From contig NC_089429.1 in assembly GCF_026210795.1 (NCBI RefSeq), forward strand, positions 5,022,001 to 5,086,000: a DNA stretch of 64,000 nucleotides, given 5' to 3'. A program made the position numbers and the translations under genes. Each line of letters starts with the position of its first letter. The first letter of the stretch is position 1. Below the pieces are notes generated by a model. That model was given only the letters and a program-made list of their open reading frames with translations, had not been told where the DNA came from and did no database searches. Shown piece by piece: positions 13,101 through 23,597 of this stretch. The DNA comes from Rhizophagus irregularis (Eukaryota; Glomeromycota; Glomeromycetes; Glomerales; Glomeraceae).

Positions 13101-13756
13101 TCAAAAATTTTTATATCATCTATTCATTTCAATTATTTTAATATAAATCTCTTTTAAAAAATCTTTAACGTTAAATAAATTTTCTATGAATTCTTAATTC
13201 TTCACCTTTTTTTTTTTTGAGAAATAAAATATGTTAATGTAATATAACTGTGTACATGTTTGTATATGAATAAGCATAATCAAGATTTCAAAAGTATTAT
13301 GATTTCAAAACGTAATCAATCGTACAATAGTGAATCACCGTTTCACAATCAAATTTAATCATGCGATCCCACATGAACCCCTGAATTCGAAGATATCTCC
13401 CTAATTGTAAGAGTTGCCTTTTTGATACAAAGGAAACTTTAAGTGTAATAAGTGGTACCCTATATTAGTCATCTTTTGTATATGTGATATCTCCTTATTG
13501 TCACCTCGGGCTGGGGATCAGGTTCCTTTTCATTGCACAAAATATTCAAAATATTACAAATATTTCAAATTTGGTGAATAATCTAACTTTTATTGTAACC
13601 CAATTCAAATATTTAGGAAACCTATTTTCATTGTTTTTTTTACTTAAACCGTATTTATTATTTCTACATAACAAAAAGATTTTTTTTTTTTTTTATTAAA
13701 AAATTTTTTTTCTTTTTATTTTTTTTTGAACGAAACCATCTTATCTTTTTTTAAAA
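13101..13756. other. Intergenic, upstream region of BTB-SPRY gene 1
   Basis: AT-rich with long T runs just before the ATG at 13757. No further feature was recognised. Confidence 0.4.
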
Positions 13757-14442
13757 ATGATGAAAGGAATTTCTTTAGAACATGATTTTAGATTAATGAT
13801 AAATAATCCAAAATATAGTGATATAGAAATTATATGTGAAGATAAAAAAAAATTATATGGTTCTAGAGCAATATTAGCAGCAAGATCCGAAATTTTCGAT
13901 AAATTACTTTATAATGGAATGAAAGAAAGTTTTGAAAAAGAAATTTCTTTACCAGAAATTAATTCTTTTGCTATGAATATTATTTTAGAATATATTTATA
14001 CTGGAAAACTTCAAGAAGATTCTTTAAATAAAGATAATACAATTGAAGCTTTTTTTGCCGCAGATTATTTTAATTTACCTGAACTTCAAAAATTTATTGT
14101 TGAAAATGTTAAGGAAAATTTAGAAAAAAATTATACTGATAATTATTCACCAGAATTATTATCTAGAGTTCGTGAAAAAACTAATGGTGATAATATTCTT
14201 CTTAATTCATTGGCTGATTCAGTAGCCGTTATTCCATTAAACAATCTCGAAATTGGTCGTTTATCTATCGCTGGTCTTAAGTACTTTTTAGAATATATAC
14301 ATCAAAAAGAAATTCCCTTTGCAACAACAGAATATGAAATTTTTCGATATAGTGCACTTCTTACGGCAAAACAAATTTCTTATGATGCATTTACAGATCT
14401 CGAGAAACGGTTACCGACATTAAAAAAAATGAGGGATATTAG

Positions 14443-14476
<34 letters not shown>

Positions 14477-15241
14477 AAAGACGATGATAATGATAAAGAT
14501 GATGATAAAGATAAAGATGATGATAGTCCAATTATTGAGAAGGATAGAATTGCAGAAGAATTTGAACCTTTGACTAAATATATTGATTTCAGGCGAATTG
14601 ACGGTAAAATCTTAAATGATATTATTGATCCATTAGAAATCGTTCCTATGAAAACACTTTACAATGCCACTAAATATCAAGCAAAGCACGGTAATTCAAG
14701 TTTAAGTGATATTCGTGGAATTTCACCATCATTGTATAGGTTTACCGAATCCGATTGTGTTTGGAACGAATCATTTCACGGATCTTTAATTTCTCTTTTG
14801 GATGGTGGAAAAGTTGCTGAAGCTTCAAGTAGTGAACTTCAAAATGTCAGAGCAAACATTTTATGTTGTAAAGGTGTTTATGAATGGGATATAATTATTG
14901 AGAAATATTGTGTATTTACTTGGATCGGGGTATGTTCAGCAGAATCTAAGTTGGATTATGAAAGTTTTGCGGGATCACAATCTAATGCATGGATACTAGG
15001 TTCCTCTGGTGAATGTAGGAATGGCCAAGATACTTTCAAATATTGTTCTTCATTTGCTGGGAATTATCAAACAGTAACTGTTCATTTAGATATGACTCAA
15101 AAAACGATCGCTTTCACAGTTAAAGGTGAAAGACAATCGGAAGTATTGAAGTGGAATAATCTACCGTCAAAACTTTATCCAATCGTTTCAATATGTGAAC
15201 CTGGAAGAATTCGAATTCAGCCTCACAAAAATAAATGTTAA
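13757..15241 (+). CDS. BTB-SPRY protein 1 (acidic linker)
   Basis: Single-exon protein of 494 residues. BTB/POZ domain at about residues 8-115 (YSDIEIIC, RAILAARSEIFDKLLYNGMKES, IILEYIYTG), BACK-like helical region at about 120-228 (FRYSALLTAKQIS), then an Asp/Lys-rich stretch at about 231-260 and a SPRY-like domain at about 355-490 (EWDIIIEK, WIGVCSAE, VTVHLDMTQKTIAFTV, WNNLPSKLYPIVSI). BTB proteins usually form dimers and recruit CUL3, while SPRY domains bind partners, so a ubiquitin-ligase adaptor is the likely role. The acidic linker is unique to this copy and is encoded by a GAT/GAC microsatellite likely to vary in length. First and one of the more divergent members of the cluster; no damage seen. 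Confidence 0.82.
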
Positions 15242-16607
15242 TGTTAATGTTTAGAAAGAAGAAAAAAAAAAATTTAATTAAATTTCAAGCTATTGTAACT
15301 TTTTTTTTTAACAACAATAATAAAATATAGAATCTTGTAATAAAGAAGTTTTATTCAATTATTTTTTTTTTTTTACTTTTTTAAAAAAATTTATTTTTGT
15401 TGATTCTAACATTTTTTTTTTTATATATAATATATAAGGTTTAAAGGTTTTCGTCGATTTGATTTAATAACGAATTGATTAAACTTTATTACTGATAATC
15501 AGTAAATGGGTAGATCAACGTTGTCACTAACAACATACACAGAATTTTTCGAAAAAAAAAATTGCCCACGACATCCTTTCTTGAAACGTGAAGTGATGGT
15601 GATCGTGATTGAGATGAATGATAGTTTATCTTCGTGTTCTCGATACTTCGATACTTCTTTACGATAAATGTCGTTCTAACGTTAAAAAACAGGAGAGAAG
15701 CGTGAACTTTAGTGATGGCCAAGTTATTTCTTGAATTATGAAAAATTACTCATAGGTTTTCTATAACATCATCTTTTAAGCAGCAAGGTCGACAAACTGT
15801 GATGAAAAAAAATTATTTTTAGAAACAATTCACGAAGAGTCTTTTAACTGAAGATAAGCTGTAATGATCACATTTTCTTCATCGAAAGACGTCTAGAAAT
15901 TCATTGTTATACACGCTCAATAAGACGGAGTATTCGGAGGAAATACTTTATCATCAAGTACGTTAAATAGTGTATTTTATTTTATTTATTGCAAAAAAAA
16001 GTGAAATAATGATTTACTTGTGTGATCAATATGGAACTTGAATTAACTATGTTTTTCTTATTACAGAAAAGAACGGATTTAAACCTAAAGACAACAAGAT
16101 CACACATTTTTTTAAAAAAATCTGATTCAAATCTTGATTCTTCATATAAATCATCAAATCTCTTATATGCGAGAAGGATTAATAATGGTAGTAGAGGGAA
16201 TTGTTTAAATTGGGCGATTTTTATAGATTCAAATCACTGAGCTCAGTAAGTCAGTTTAATAATAGATATCAACATTGGATGTAAAATCCCGTCGATTACA
16301 TTATTCTCACTATTGATAAAAAATAATTTTTTTTCTTTATTTAAAAATAAAGTAATTTTTTATTTTCCGATGATATAACCAACTAAAACGGATAACGACA
16401 TCAAGATCGATATTCAATCATCAAATAGTGTTTTGATCCGAATGAATCCGTGATCTATCAATTCGATTCATAACGATACAATATACTTCAGACCTAACGC
16501 AAGGATTGTCACCAAAAACTTGATGATGCAAAAACCTAAGCCGAATATCTCATGATCACTGGTATATATATTCCAATTATTCATAATTACTCGAAAATCT
16601 TTTTGAT
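15242..16607. other. Intergenic between BTB-SPRY genes 1 and 2
   Basis: It contains AATAAA-type 3' end signals near 15320 and otherwise AT-rich sequence. The open frames present are short and low-complexity and are not credible genes. Confidence 0.4.
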
Positions 16608-18392
16608 ATGGCTATTTATTTACGACCTTCTTTAATACGTTCTTTTAGACGTAGCCCAATAATTACTCTGAAACCTTCATCAAATCTTTTTATAGCAAAT
16701 CCACATGTTACTTGTCGGAGAAATGGTTCAACAACTTCTGAAAATCGTGATGGTTTAAGTGAGTGTCTCTTTTTGGTATCTGTTTTACCTGTATTAAGTT
16801 ATTGTTGACTTTTTTTTCTTTTTTTCTCCAAAGATATAAATAAATCTCCTACTACCACTAAATCTCCTATTACAACCGGTAAGTAGATTTATAAATTTTG
16901 AGTATATACTTTCATATGGATCACTGACTAAACATTTTAAATAGGAATTACGAAAGGATATTCATTAGAACAAGATTTAAGATCGTTAATAAATCATCTA
17001 GAACGTAGTGATATAGAAATTTTATGTAAGGATGGTAAAAGATTATTTGGTTGTAAAGCAATTTTAGCATCAAGATCAGAAATATTTGATAAATTAATTT
17101 ATAAAGAAGGTAATCAAAAACAAATTTCTTTACCAGAGATTCAATATTCTGGAATGGAAAATATTTTAGAATATTTTTATACAGGATCAATTAAAGAATT
17201 TTTATCTCGAGATAATATACTTGAAACTTATCAAGCAGCAAAATATTTTAATATATCAACTATTCAAGATTTTATTATTAATGAACTTCAAAATATTTCA
17301 GAAAAGAATTATGAAGATAATTTATCACCAGAATTATTATCTAAAGCTTTAGAAATGATATTATTAAATGATGATGATAAAATTTTAAATTTATTAGTTA
17401 AATCATTAGCAATGATTCCATTAAATGATATTAAATATGATAGATTATCTATTAAAGGACTTCAATATCTTTTACAATATACATTTGAAAAAGAAATGAA
17501 ATTTGCAACTACTGAATATGATGTTTTAAGATATAGTTCTATGTTGGCTGCAAAACAAGTTTCTAATCAAGCATATAATTCTCTTATGCAAAATTTTCCA
17601 ACTTTAGATAAAGCAGAAGAACAGATTAAAAGATGGTTTAATTTTAGAAAAAGGTTTCCTAAAGGATGGTTCATCATAGATCGTAGAAAAATTATTAAAA
17701 AATTAAAACCTCTTATTAAATTTATTGATTTTAAACGAATCAAAAAAGAAATCATATATAATATCATTATACCATTAAGAATTATTCCAAATGAAATAAT
17801 TGAAAGTATAGATAAATCAGGTTCAAAATTAAATGATATTAGAGGGATACCAGTATTATATAAAAAATCTACAAAATTTGATTATATATGGGATGATGTA
17901 ATTTGCGGTCGAGGTCTTAAAATTAAGGATAATGGAAAGGTGGTACAAGCAACAAATGATATGATTTTTAGACAAAATGTTAGAACTATTAAGGGATTAG
18001 AAAAAGGTATTTTTGAATGGGAAATCATTATTGAAAAATCTTGTGAATATACTTCAATCGGTGTATGCGGAATAGAAAATTTTGATCAAGAGATCTGGGC
18101 GGGATATCAATCTAACGGATGGGTATTAAATTTCAATGGTTATTGCTATAATTCTGGAAAATGTAATTATTATTGTGAACCATTTACTAAGGATGGTACC
18201 AAAATTATAGTTCATTTAGATATGAATTTAAGGACCTGTGCATTTACAGTCAATGGTACAAAGTATCCAGAGGTATCAGAATGGAATAATTTACCATCGA
18301 AGCTATATCCAGTAGTATCATTATGTGCTTCCGCTCGATGTCGAATTCAACCTCATCAAACATATGACTCACCAAATCAAAAAGATGATTGA
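16608..18392 (+). CDS. BTB-SPRY protein 2 with mitochondrial-presequence-like leader (three exons)
   Basis: Exons 16608-16758, 16834-16878 and 16945-18392 join in phase to 547 residues, using good GTGAGT and GTAAGT donors. Exon 1 encodes about 50 residues with the features of a mitochondrial targeting peptide: start MAIYLRPSLIRSFRRSPI, many Arg/Ser/Leu and no acidic residue in the first 44. Exon 2 adds a Ser/Thr/Pro/Lys-rich hinge. Exon 3 begins exactly at the point corresponding to the start of the paralogues (TKGYSLEQDL) and encodes BTB (about residues 70-175), BACK-like and SPRY-like domains (EWEIIIEKS, VHLDMNLRTCAFTVNG, WNNLPSKLYPVVSL). The NGMKESYE segment of the BTB domain is changed and shortened. 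Seen: exons, phases, composition. Inferred: a mitochondrially directed BTB adaptor. Confidence 0.75.
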
Positions 18393-18654
18393 TAGGACTA
18401 AAATTTAAGTTGGAAATTTTACAAATTGGTTGTATTGACCAAGCTTATGTTAATGAATTTAATAAAATAAATGTGGTACTTTAAAAATAAGTAAATAATA
18501 AATAAATTCGTTAATACTAAATTTCTAAATGATTAATATTTAATGATTTCTGTCATTTACTCATGATGAGTATTTTATAAAATTTATTTTGCCAATCAAA
18601 ATCAATAGAATCCGCGAATACGTTAATTCATCAATATTACAAAATATATACAGT
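18393..18654. other. 3' flank of BTB-SPRY gene 2
   Basis: Contains an AATAAAATAAA polyadenylation-like signal near 18460. Nothing else supported. Confidence 0.4.
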
Positions 18655-19500
18655 ATGATTGTTGCTATTGATCGCAGTATCTTTTATTGACCGTAATAGT
18701 GTTCACTTCGAAAAAAAAAAGACCAAGAAACTTCGTACCATTTCACGCTTATTAACCGCAGTAGTAAACGATTGTTACTATTGATTGCAGTAGTATCTTT
18801 TAATTGACCGTAGCAGATACCATAACAGTAAAAGGAAAGTTCACTTTGCCATAAATTCTAAAAATAATATAAATAGACCAAGAAATTTCATAACATTTTT
18901 GATTTCTACATCTTTGTGCATGGGTAATAACTGCGCTAGTGAGGATTTTATCTGAAGCCAGTTGTTTGCTGTTTGCAAACTTCCCAATCGCATCATCTTT
19001 CGCAATAGTCGGAAGAGAATTTTTTGAAAAGGGGGAACCCTATAAGAAATTTTAGCGGGTTGGGAGTGAAGTGTAAATAATTTTTTTTTATAATTCGTAT
19101 AGTACATCATATTTATTATGCTTACTACTAAATAACGCTACAATATATTGTTACGAAATCCAATAATATTCGCATCAGTATAAATTATAGAAATGCGTGA
19201 AAAAAAATTTAAATAATTGGTTAACATAAGAATAACTTCATTACTTCTCTTAATTTAAATGACTTAATATATACCATCTGTTCGACAAAGTTTAAAAAAA
19301 CAAATATTTTTTTTGATCTCGTAAAACTTCAATTAACAAACATTTTTTTTAATTTCATCGAAAGGATATAAGTAATAATATATCGGATTATCGGTCAATA
19401 TTGTGTCTCCTCATTTTTTGGAAATTTAACGTGGGGAAAGTTTATCAACTTTATCATTTATGCGTCTCTTTATATGATGATATACATCATTTTTTCCCGT
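18655..19500 (+). repeat. Dispersed repeat, copy A
   Basis: Matches 62135-63215 in the same orientation over most of its length: the ATTGACCGTAATAGTGTT motif, the TTTGTGCATGGGTA segment, the CCCAATCGCATCATCTTTCG segment and the final TTATCAACTTTATCAT block all recur in order. Short open frames on the minus strand (for example MRKMMRLGSLQTANNWLQIK) are shared by both copies, but no protein family is recognised. Confidence 0.75.
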
Positions 19501-19863
19501 ATACCCATACATGTAAATTATTTATTACGTACATTTTTATTTCTTTTGAAATTTTAGTTTTTTTTTCTTCTTCGGAATTTGGGAATTTGTCACATTCATT
19601 AAAAAAAAAATGATTTACTGCGGCATATTTATTCAATATCAATAAAATCCACGAAAGCGTTAATTCATCAATATTATAAAAAAATATATGTATACACATG
19701 GATATTTATACAAAATGTTTATTTTAAAATTTTAGTTTTTTTTTTCGCTCATCATATAATGATTTGCTGCGGCATAATATTCTAAGAGCAAACAGGAGTA
19801 AACCGGATTACTTAAAATAATATGAATAAGTATTTAAAATTTTGAGAGTTTACAACAATCAAG

Positions 19864-19947
19864 TCTCGGTTAGTATAGTGGTTAGTATCCCCGCCTGTCA
19901 GGGTATCCAGCACGCGGGAGACCGGGGTTCAATTCCCCGACCGAGAG
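19864..19947 (+). tRNA. tRNA-Asp (GTC) with a 12-nt intron
   Basis: Eighty-four bases fold as a tRNA: acceptor TCTCGGT pairs with ACCGAGA plus discriminator G, the D-arm includes TAGTATAGTGGTTAGTA, the anticodon stem is CCCGC/GCGGG and the T-arm is CCGGGGTTCAATTCCCCG. The anticodon GTC is at 19897-19899. Twelve extra bases at 19901-19912 follow the base 3' of the anticodon, the canonical 37/38 intron position. Removing them leaves a standard 72-nt tRNA-Asp. A T run follows the 3' end as an RNA polymerase III terminator. Confidence 0.95.
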
Positions 19948-20318
19948 CAAAATTTTTTGAATTTTTCTGCGGAATTTTTTTTTTTGATTTTTTCATGTTA
20001 AAATGAATATTGTATACTTGATAATGTGATCACTAAACAAAAATTTATTATAAAAACTACAGTTTAGAATTATTAAAATAATATCGTTTATTTAATAAAA
20101 TTGAAACAGTCCCGATATACAGTGTAAATCAAAATAACTTTACGATATATCTTTAGCTTTAGTAGAATAATAATCGGAAAAGCACATAAAAAGGTAAAGT
20201 AATGAAAATATTAGTTCATTTTCAATATCATTTCAAAAATTCGGTTGGGATAAGTAAGATTAGAGGCTCCGAATAAGTTTTTTACTTTGCCACATTTAAA
20301 TTACTTCGTAAGTATTTG

Positions 20319-20336
20319 TTGGGTGACGTCACCCAA
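20319..20336. promoter_or_regulatory. Perfect palindrome with a CRE/ATF core
   Basis: TTGGGTGACGTCACCCAA is an 18-bp perfect palindrome centred on TGACGTCA, the consensus of CREB/ATF-type bZIP proteins. It lies about 1.5 kb from the nearest gene start (21818), so its function is uncertain. Confidence 0.35.
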
Positions 20337-20451
20337 AATTGTTTCGGTTATTTAATAACATTTTCGTCATACAACTTTAAAATTATTGTCAAATAACTAG
20401 CTGTAACCTGTTGCGTTGCAACAGAATTAAATGAGTTTAAATCAATATAAT

Positions 20452-20669
20452 CAGCGTGAAAAAAAAGTTTGCAAAAATTTCGGAATTTTACCGGCAAAGC
20501 ATAACAATTCCGGAAATTTATTTTTTCAACAGGAATATGACCAGAATTAAAAATATCTTAATTTATTTTTAAAATATACCGGAAATCTGGCCGGGATCAT
20601 AAAATTTTACCGGATTTATCAAAAATTTACCGGAAAACCCGGCTAAATTACAATAGATTTTTCACGCTG
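20452..20669. mobile_element. hAT-type MITE with near-perfect 8-bp target duplication
   Basis: Terminal inverted repeats CAGCGTGAAAAA (left) and its complement (right) fit the hAT end pattern YARNG. The flanks AATATAAT (20444-20451) and AATATAAC (20670-20677) match at 7 of 8 bases, the size expected of a hAT target duplication. The interior is noncoding and enriched in ACCGGAAA-like subterminal motifs. Confidence 0.8.
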
Positions 20670-21105
20670 AATATAACAATAAAATATTTAAATAAGATAA
20701 AAATTCATAAAAAAAATATGTATAAAAATAAATGAAAAATTTCAAAAAAACTGGAATAAAAATATTAAAAATTATTAAAAATTTCGGTTAACCGAAAAAA
20801 GAATAATATTAAAAAAAAGATCCGATCTTCAAAAGTGACCGAAAAAAGGTGGATGATGCGATCAACCGCAGCAGCGATTGAATGTTCTGAACGTACACGT
20901 GACCCTACAGCCAATCAAATTATTCAAATCATAATAATCATCAACCTATGTCAAACGAGGTGTGTCAGGTGCGTCGAATGATTAGCCTTCCAAAAATCAG
21001 CCCATACGCGCAGACGAATCACAATTCAGTAATATTTATGCAGATTAATCTAAACGTTACCGGTTACACATGAATTTTTTTAATTATATAGATTATTAAG
21101 GGGAT

Positions 21106-21281
21106 GGCCAGAAATGACGTCATTTCCCAAAAGTGGGACATGTTGATGTTACACACCTTCCATTTTTAGACACTTGTAGTTAATATAATTCTAGCCAGAA
21201 ATTTTACATTTCCTAAAATGAATGATGACATAGGGGGAGGGGGTCAAAAATCCTAAAATTTAAATTACGTCATTTCTGGCC
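21106..21281. mobile_element. Short inverted-repeat element with GGCCAGAAATGACGT ends
   Basis: The 15-bp termini are perfect inverted repeats and pairing continues for five more positions with one mismatch. The element spans 176 bp and is noncoding. No clear target duplication, so the superfamily is unknown. Confidence 0.6.
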
Positions 21282-21817
21282 TGAAAGAGTCTATGAAGAA
21301 TTTGCCAATATAAAAGGGTCCAACATAATTATAACAATTTATTCATTGTTATACGCCGTTTTCAAAAAAGTGTACAGATCATAAATCACGAGATTTCCCA
21401 GACTTCCCTCTTTTTTCAAGACTTACCTTTTTATATAAAAGATTAATTTTACGATTAATTTGAATTAATGATCAGATTTTTCGATTTCTTGATTCCCCCG
21501 TATACATAAAAATGAGCTGGTCAACCAAAATTATTCGGAAATCAGTGCATGAACTGTTTATTTTGCGAATAATTTTTTTTTCACTTGTGTATATGCCACA
21601 TAATTAATTATTTAAATTATAACACAACATATTTAGTTTGTATCCTTGTTGATCTTTCTAAACCATAAATGACTAATTTTATGATCAGTTTGTTTGATTA
21701 CAATTGTCACCTTCCCTTTTTGAATATAAACATGATTTTAATAGGAAAAAGTATAGGTAATAGAAATTTCAAACTTTTGTTTCATTACAAAGAAAAAATT
21801 TCAAAAAATTCATAAAA

Positions 21818-23224
21818 ATGACGAGAGGATATTCATTAGAAAATGATTTAAGATTATTATTAAATAATCCAAAGTATAGCGATATAGAGATTTTATGTAA
21901 AAATGAAGAAAAATTATATGGTTGTAGAGCGATTTTAGCAGCAAGATCCCATGTATTTGATGGATTACTTTATAATGGGATGAAAGAAAGTTATGAAAAT
22001 CAAATTTCTTTTCCTACGATCAATTATTCTGCGATGGAGATTATATTAGAACATACTTATACTGGATCAATTAAAGAAGAATATTTAACAAAAGATAATA
22101 TAATTGAAGCTTTGTATGCTGCGGATTATTTTCAATTATTAGAACTTCAAGATTTTATTATGACAACTCTTAAAAATACCTTAAGAAAAAATTATACAGA
22201 TAATTATTCACCGGAATTATTTTCTAAAGTTGTTGAAATAATACCATTAACTGAAGATAATATTCTTCTTAATTTATTGGTTGAATCAGTAGCAATTATT
22301 CCATTAAATACTATTGAATTTGGTCGATTGTCTATTGCAGGTCTTGAATATCTTTTATTTCGTACACATGAAAAAGAAATACCTTTCGCGACACCAGAAT
22401 ATGAAGTTTTTCGATATTGTGCTATTCTTGCAGCAAAACAAGTTTCTAATGACGCATATAAAACTCTTATGGAACGTTTACCAACCTTAGATTTAATAAA
22501 GGATTCAATAAAATCAGAATATAAATATATTATCAATCGTCAAATAGTCGCTAAAGAATTGGAACCTTTGGTTAAATTTATTGAATTTAGACGGATCAAA
22601 GGTCATATATTAGTTGATATTATCGAACCATTAGAAATTATTCCACCTGAAATCATTTTAAATGTCTATCGTCATAAAACTAAATCAAATATTTCTGATT
22701 ATAATAATATTCGTGGAATACCATTTGATATTATGTGGGATGAAACAGCATGTGGATCAAAACTTATTATAGAGGAAAATAGAAAAATCATACATGCATC
22801 AAATGATTGTGATCTACATCAAAGTATTAGAGGTAAAATGAAATTAGAAAATAAAGGTATCTTTGAATGGGACGTTATTGTTGAAAAATATTGTGATTAT
22901 ACTTGGGTTGGAATATGTTCATCAGAAAATTTTAATTATGAAACCTTTGCAGGAAAACAACCTACTGGTTGGGTATTAGGTTCCAGTGGTTATTGTTATA
23001 ATTCTCATAATAGATCAAATTATTGTCCATCATTTGGAGGTGGTACAAAAATTACTGTTCATTTAGATATGGATAAAAGAACTTGTGCTTTTACAGTTAA
23101 TGGTATAAAATATCCGGAGGTATCAGAATGGAATAATTTACCATCAAAACTTTATCCGGTAGCATCATTATATTATCCTGGTCGTTTAAGAATTCAATCT
23201 CATCAAAAATCTGAACCATCTTGA
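21818..23224 (+). CDS. BTB-SPRY protein 3
   Basis: Single-exon, 468 residues, start MTRGYSLENDL shared by the cluster. BTB at about 8-115, BACK-like at about 120-235 (EVFRYCAILAAKQVSNDAY), SPRY-like at about 325-465 with EWDVIVEKYCDYTWVGICSS, the variable segment after GWVLGSSGYCYN, VHLDMDKRTCAFTVNG and NLPSKLYPV. Likely a CUL3-type adaptor by domain content. It lacks the GCGCAGCTAAATACGG upstream motif found before genes 4-7. Its N-terminal sequence is the closest match to the BTB relics at 25.3 and 27.35 kb. Intact. Confidence 0.82.
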   Translation: MTRGYSLENDLRLLLNNPKYSDIEILCKNEEKLYGCRAILAARSHVFDGLLYNGMKESYENQISFPTINYSAMEIILEHTYTGSIKEEYLTKDNIIEALYAADYFQLLELQDFIMTTLKNTLRKNYTDNYSPELFSKVVEIIPLTEDNILLNLLVESVAIIPLNTIEFGRLSIAGLEYLLFRTHEKEIPFATPEYEVFRYCAILAAKQVSNDAYKTLMERLPTLDLIKDSIKSEYKYIINRQIVAKELEPLVKFIEFRRIKGHILVDIIEPLEIIPPEIILNVYRHKTKSNISDYNNIRGIPFDIMWDETACGSKLIIEENRKIIHASNDCDLHQSIRGKMKLENKGIFEWDVIVEKYCDYTWVGICSSENFNYETFAGKQPTGWVLGSSGYCYNSHNRSNYCPSFGGGTKITVHLDMDKRTCAFTVNGIKYPEVSEWNNLPSKLYPVASLYYPGRLRIQSHQKSEPS

Positions 23225-23597
23225 GATATTCTTGAATATTCGTTATTAAAGTAAATAGTTAACTGATAACAACTATTAAAACTTTAATAATCTATAAATA
23301 AATTCATTTTTTACGTTAAAAATGACTTTGGAGAAAATTTATAAATCACGAAAGTTTCCAACTTTCGTATTAATAATCTAAAATCAACGCTTACATTCAA
23401 AAAGGAAGAATATACTTTATGCGGTAAAATTTATCGTCATAAAATCGTCAAAACCGGAAAAGATTAGTCATTTGTGGCTTAGAAAATCAATGGAAGATCC
23501 TAATCATGGGATACATAATAAAGGCGCAGCTAAATACGGAAAAAAATTCTCACCATAGAAAACCGTATTTTTTTCCCAAACATTTTCTTAAAAAAGG
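23225..23597. other. Intergenic 3 to 4
   Basis: Shares blocks (for example AAACCGGAAAAGATTAGTCA near 23452) with the other intergenic spacers at 27.27, 31.9 and 34.86 kb, showing that spacer and gene were duplicated together. The conserved upstream motif is listed separately. Confidence 0.5.
23523..23541 (+). promoter_or_regulatory. Conserved motif upstream of BTB-SPRY gene 4
   Basis: GGCGCAGCTAAATACGGAA, about 75 bp before the ATG. The same block precedes genes 5, 6 and 7 and stands out by base composition from the AT-rich spacer. Conservation could be descent alone or a shared promoter element. Confidence 0.45.

Larger units (their letters stand above)
19948..21817. other. Intergenic with two miniature elements
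   Basis: Apart from the elements at 20452-20669 and 21106-21281 and the TGACGTCA palindrome at 20319-20336 (each listed), no gene is supported. The final 100 bp are the AT-rich upstream region of BTB-SPRY gene 3. Confidence 0.45.

Noticed and set aside
19401-19699. Open frames on both strands around 19.4-19.7 kb
   Set aside because: Low-complexity, partly inside the dispersed repeat, with no splice or start context.
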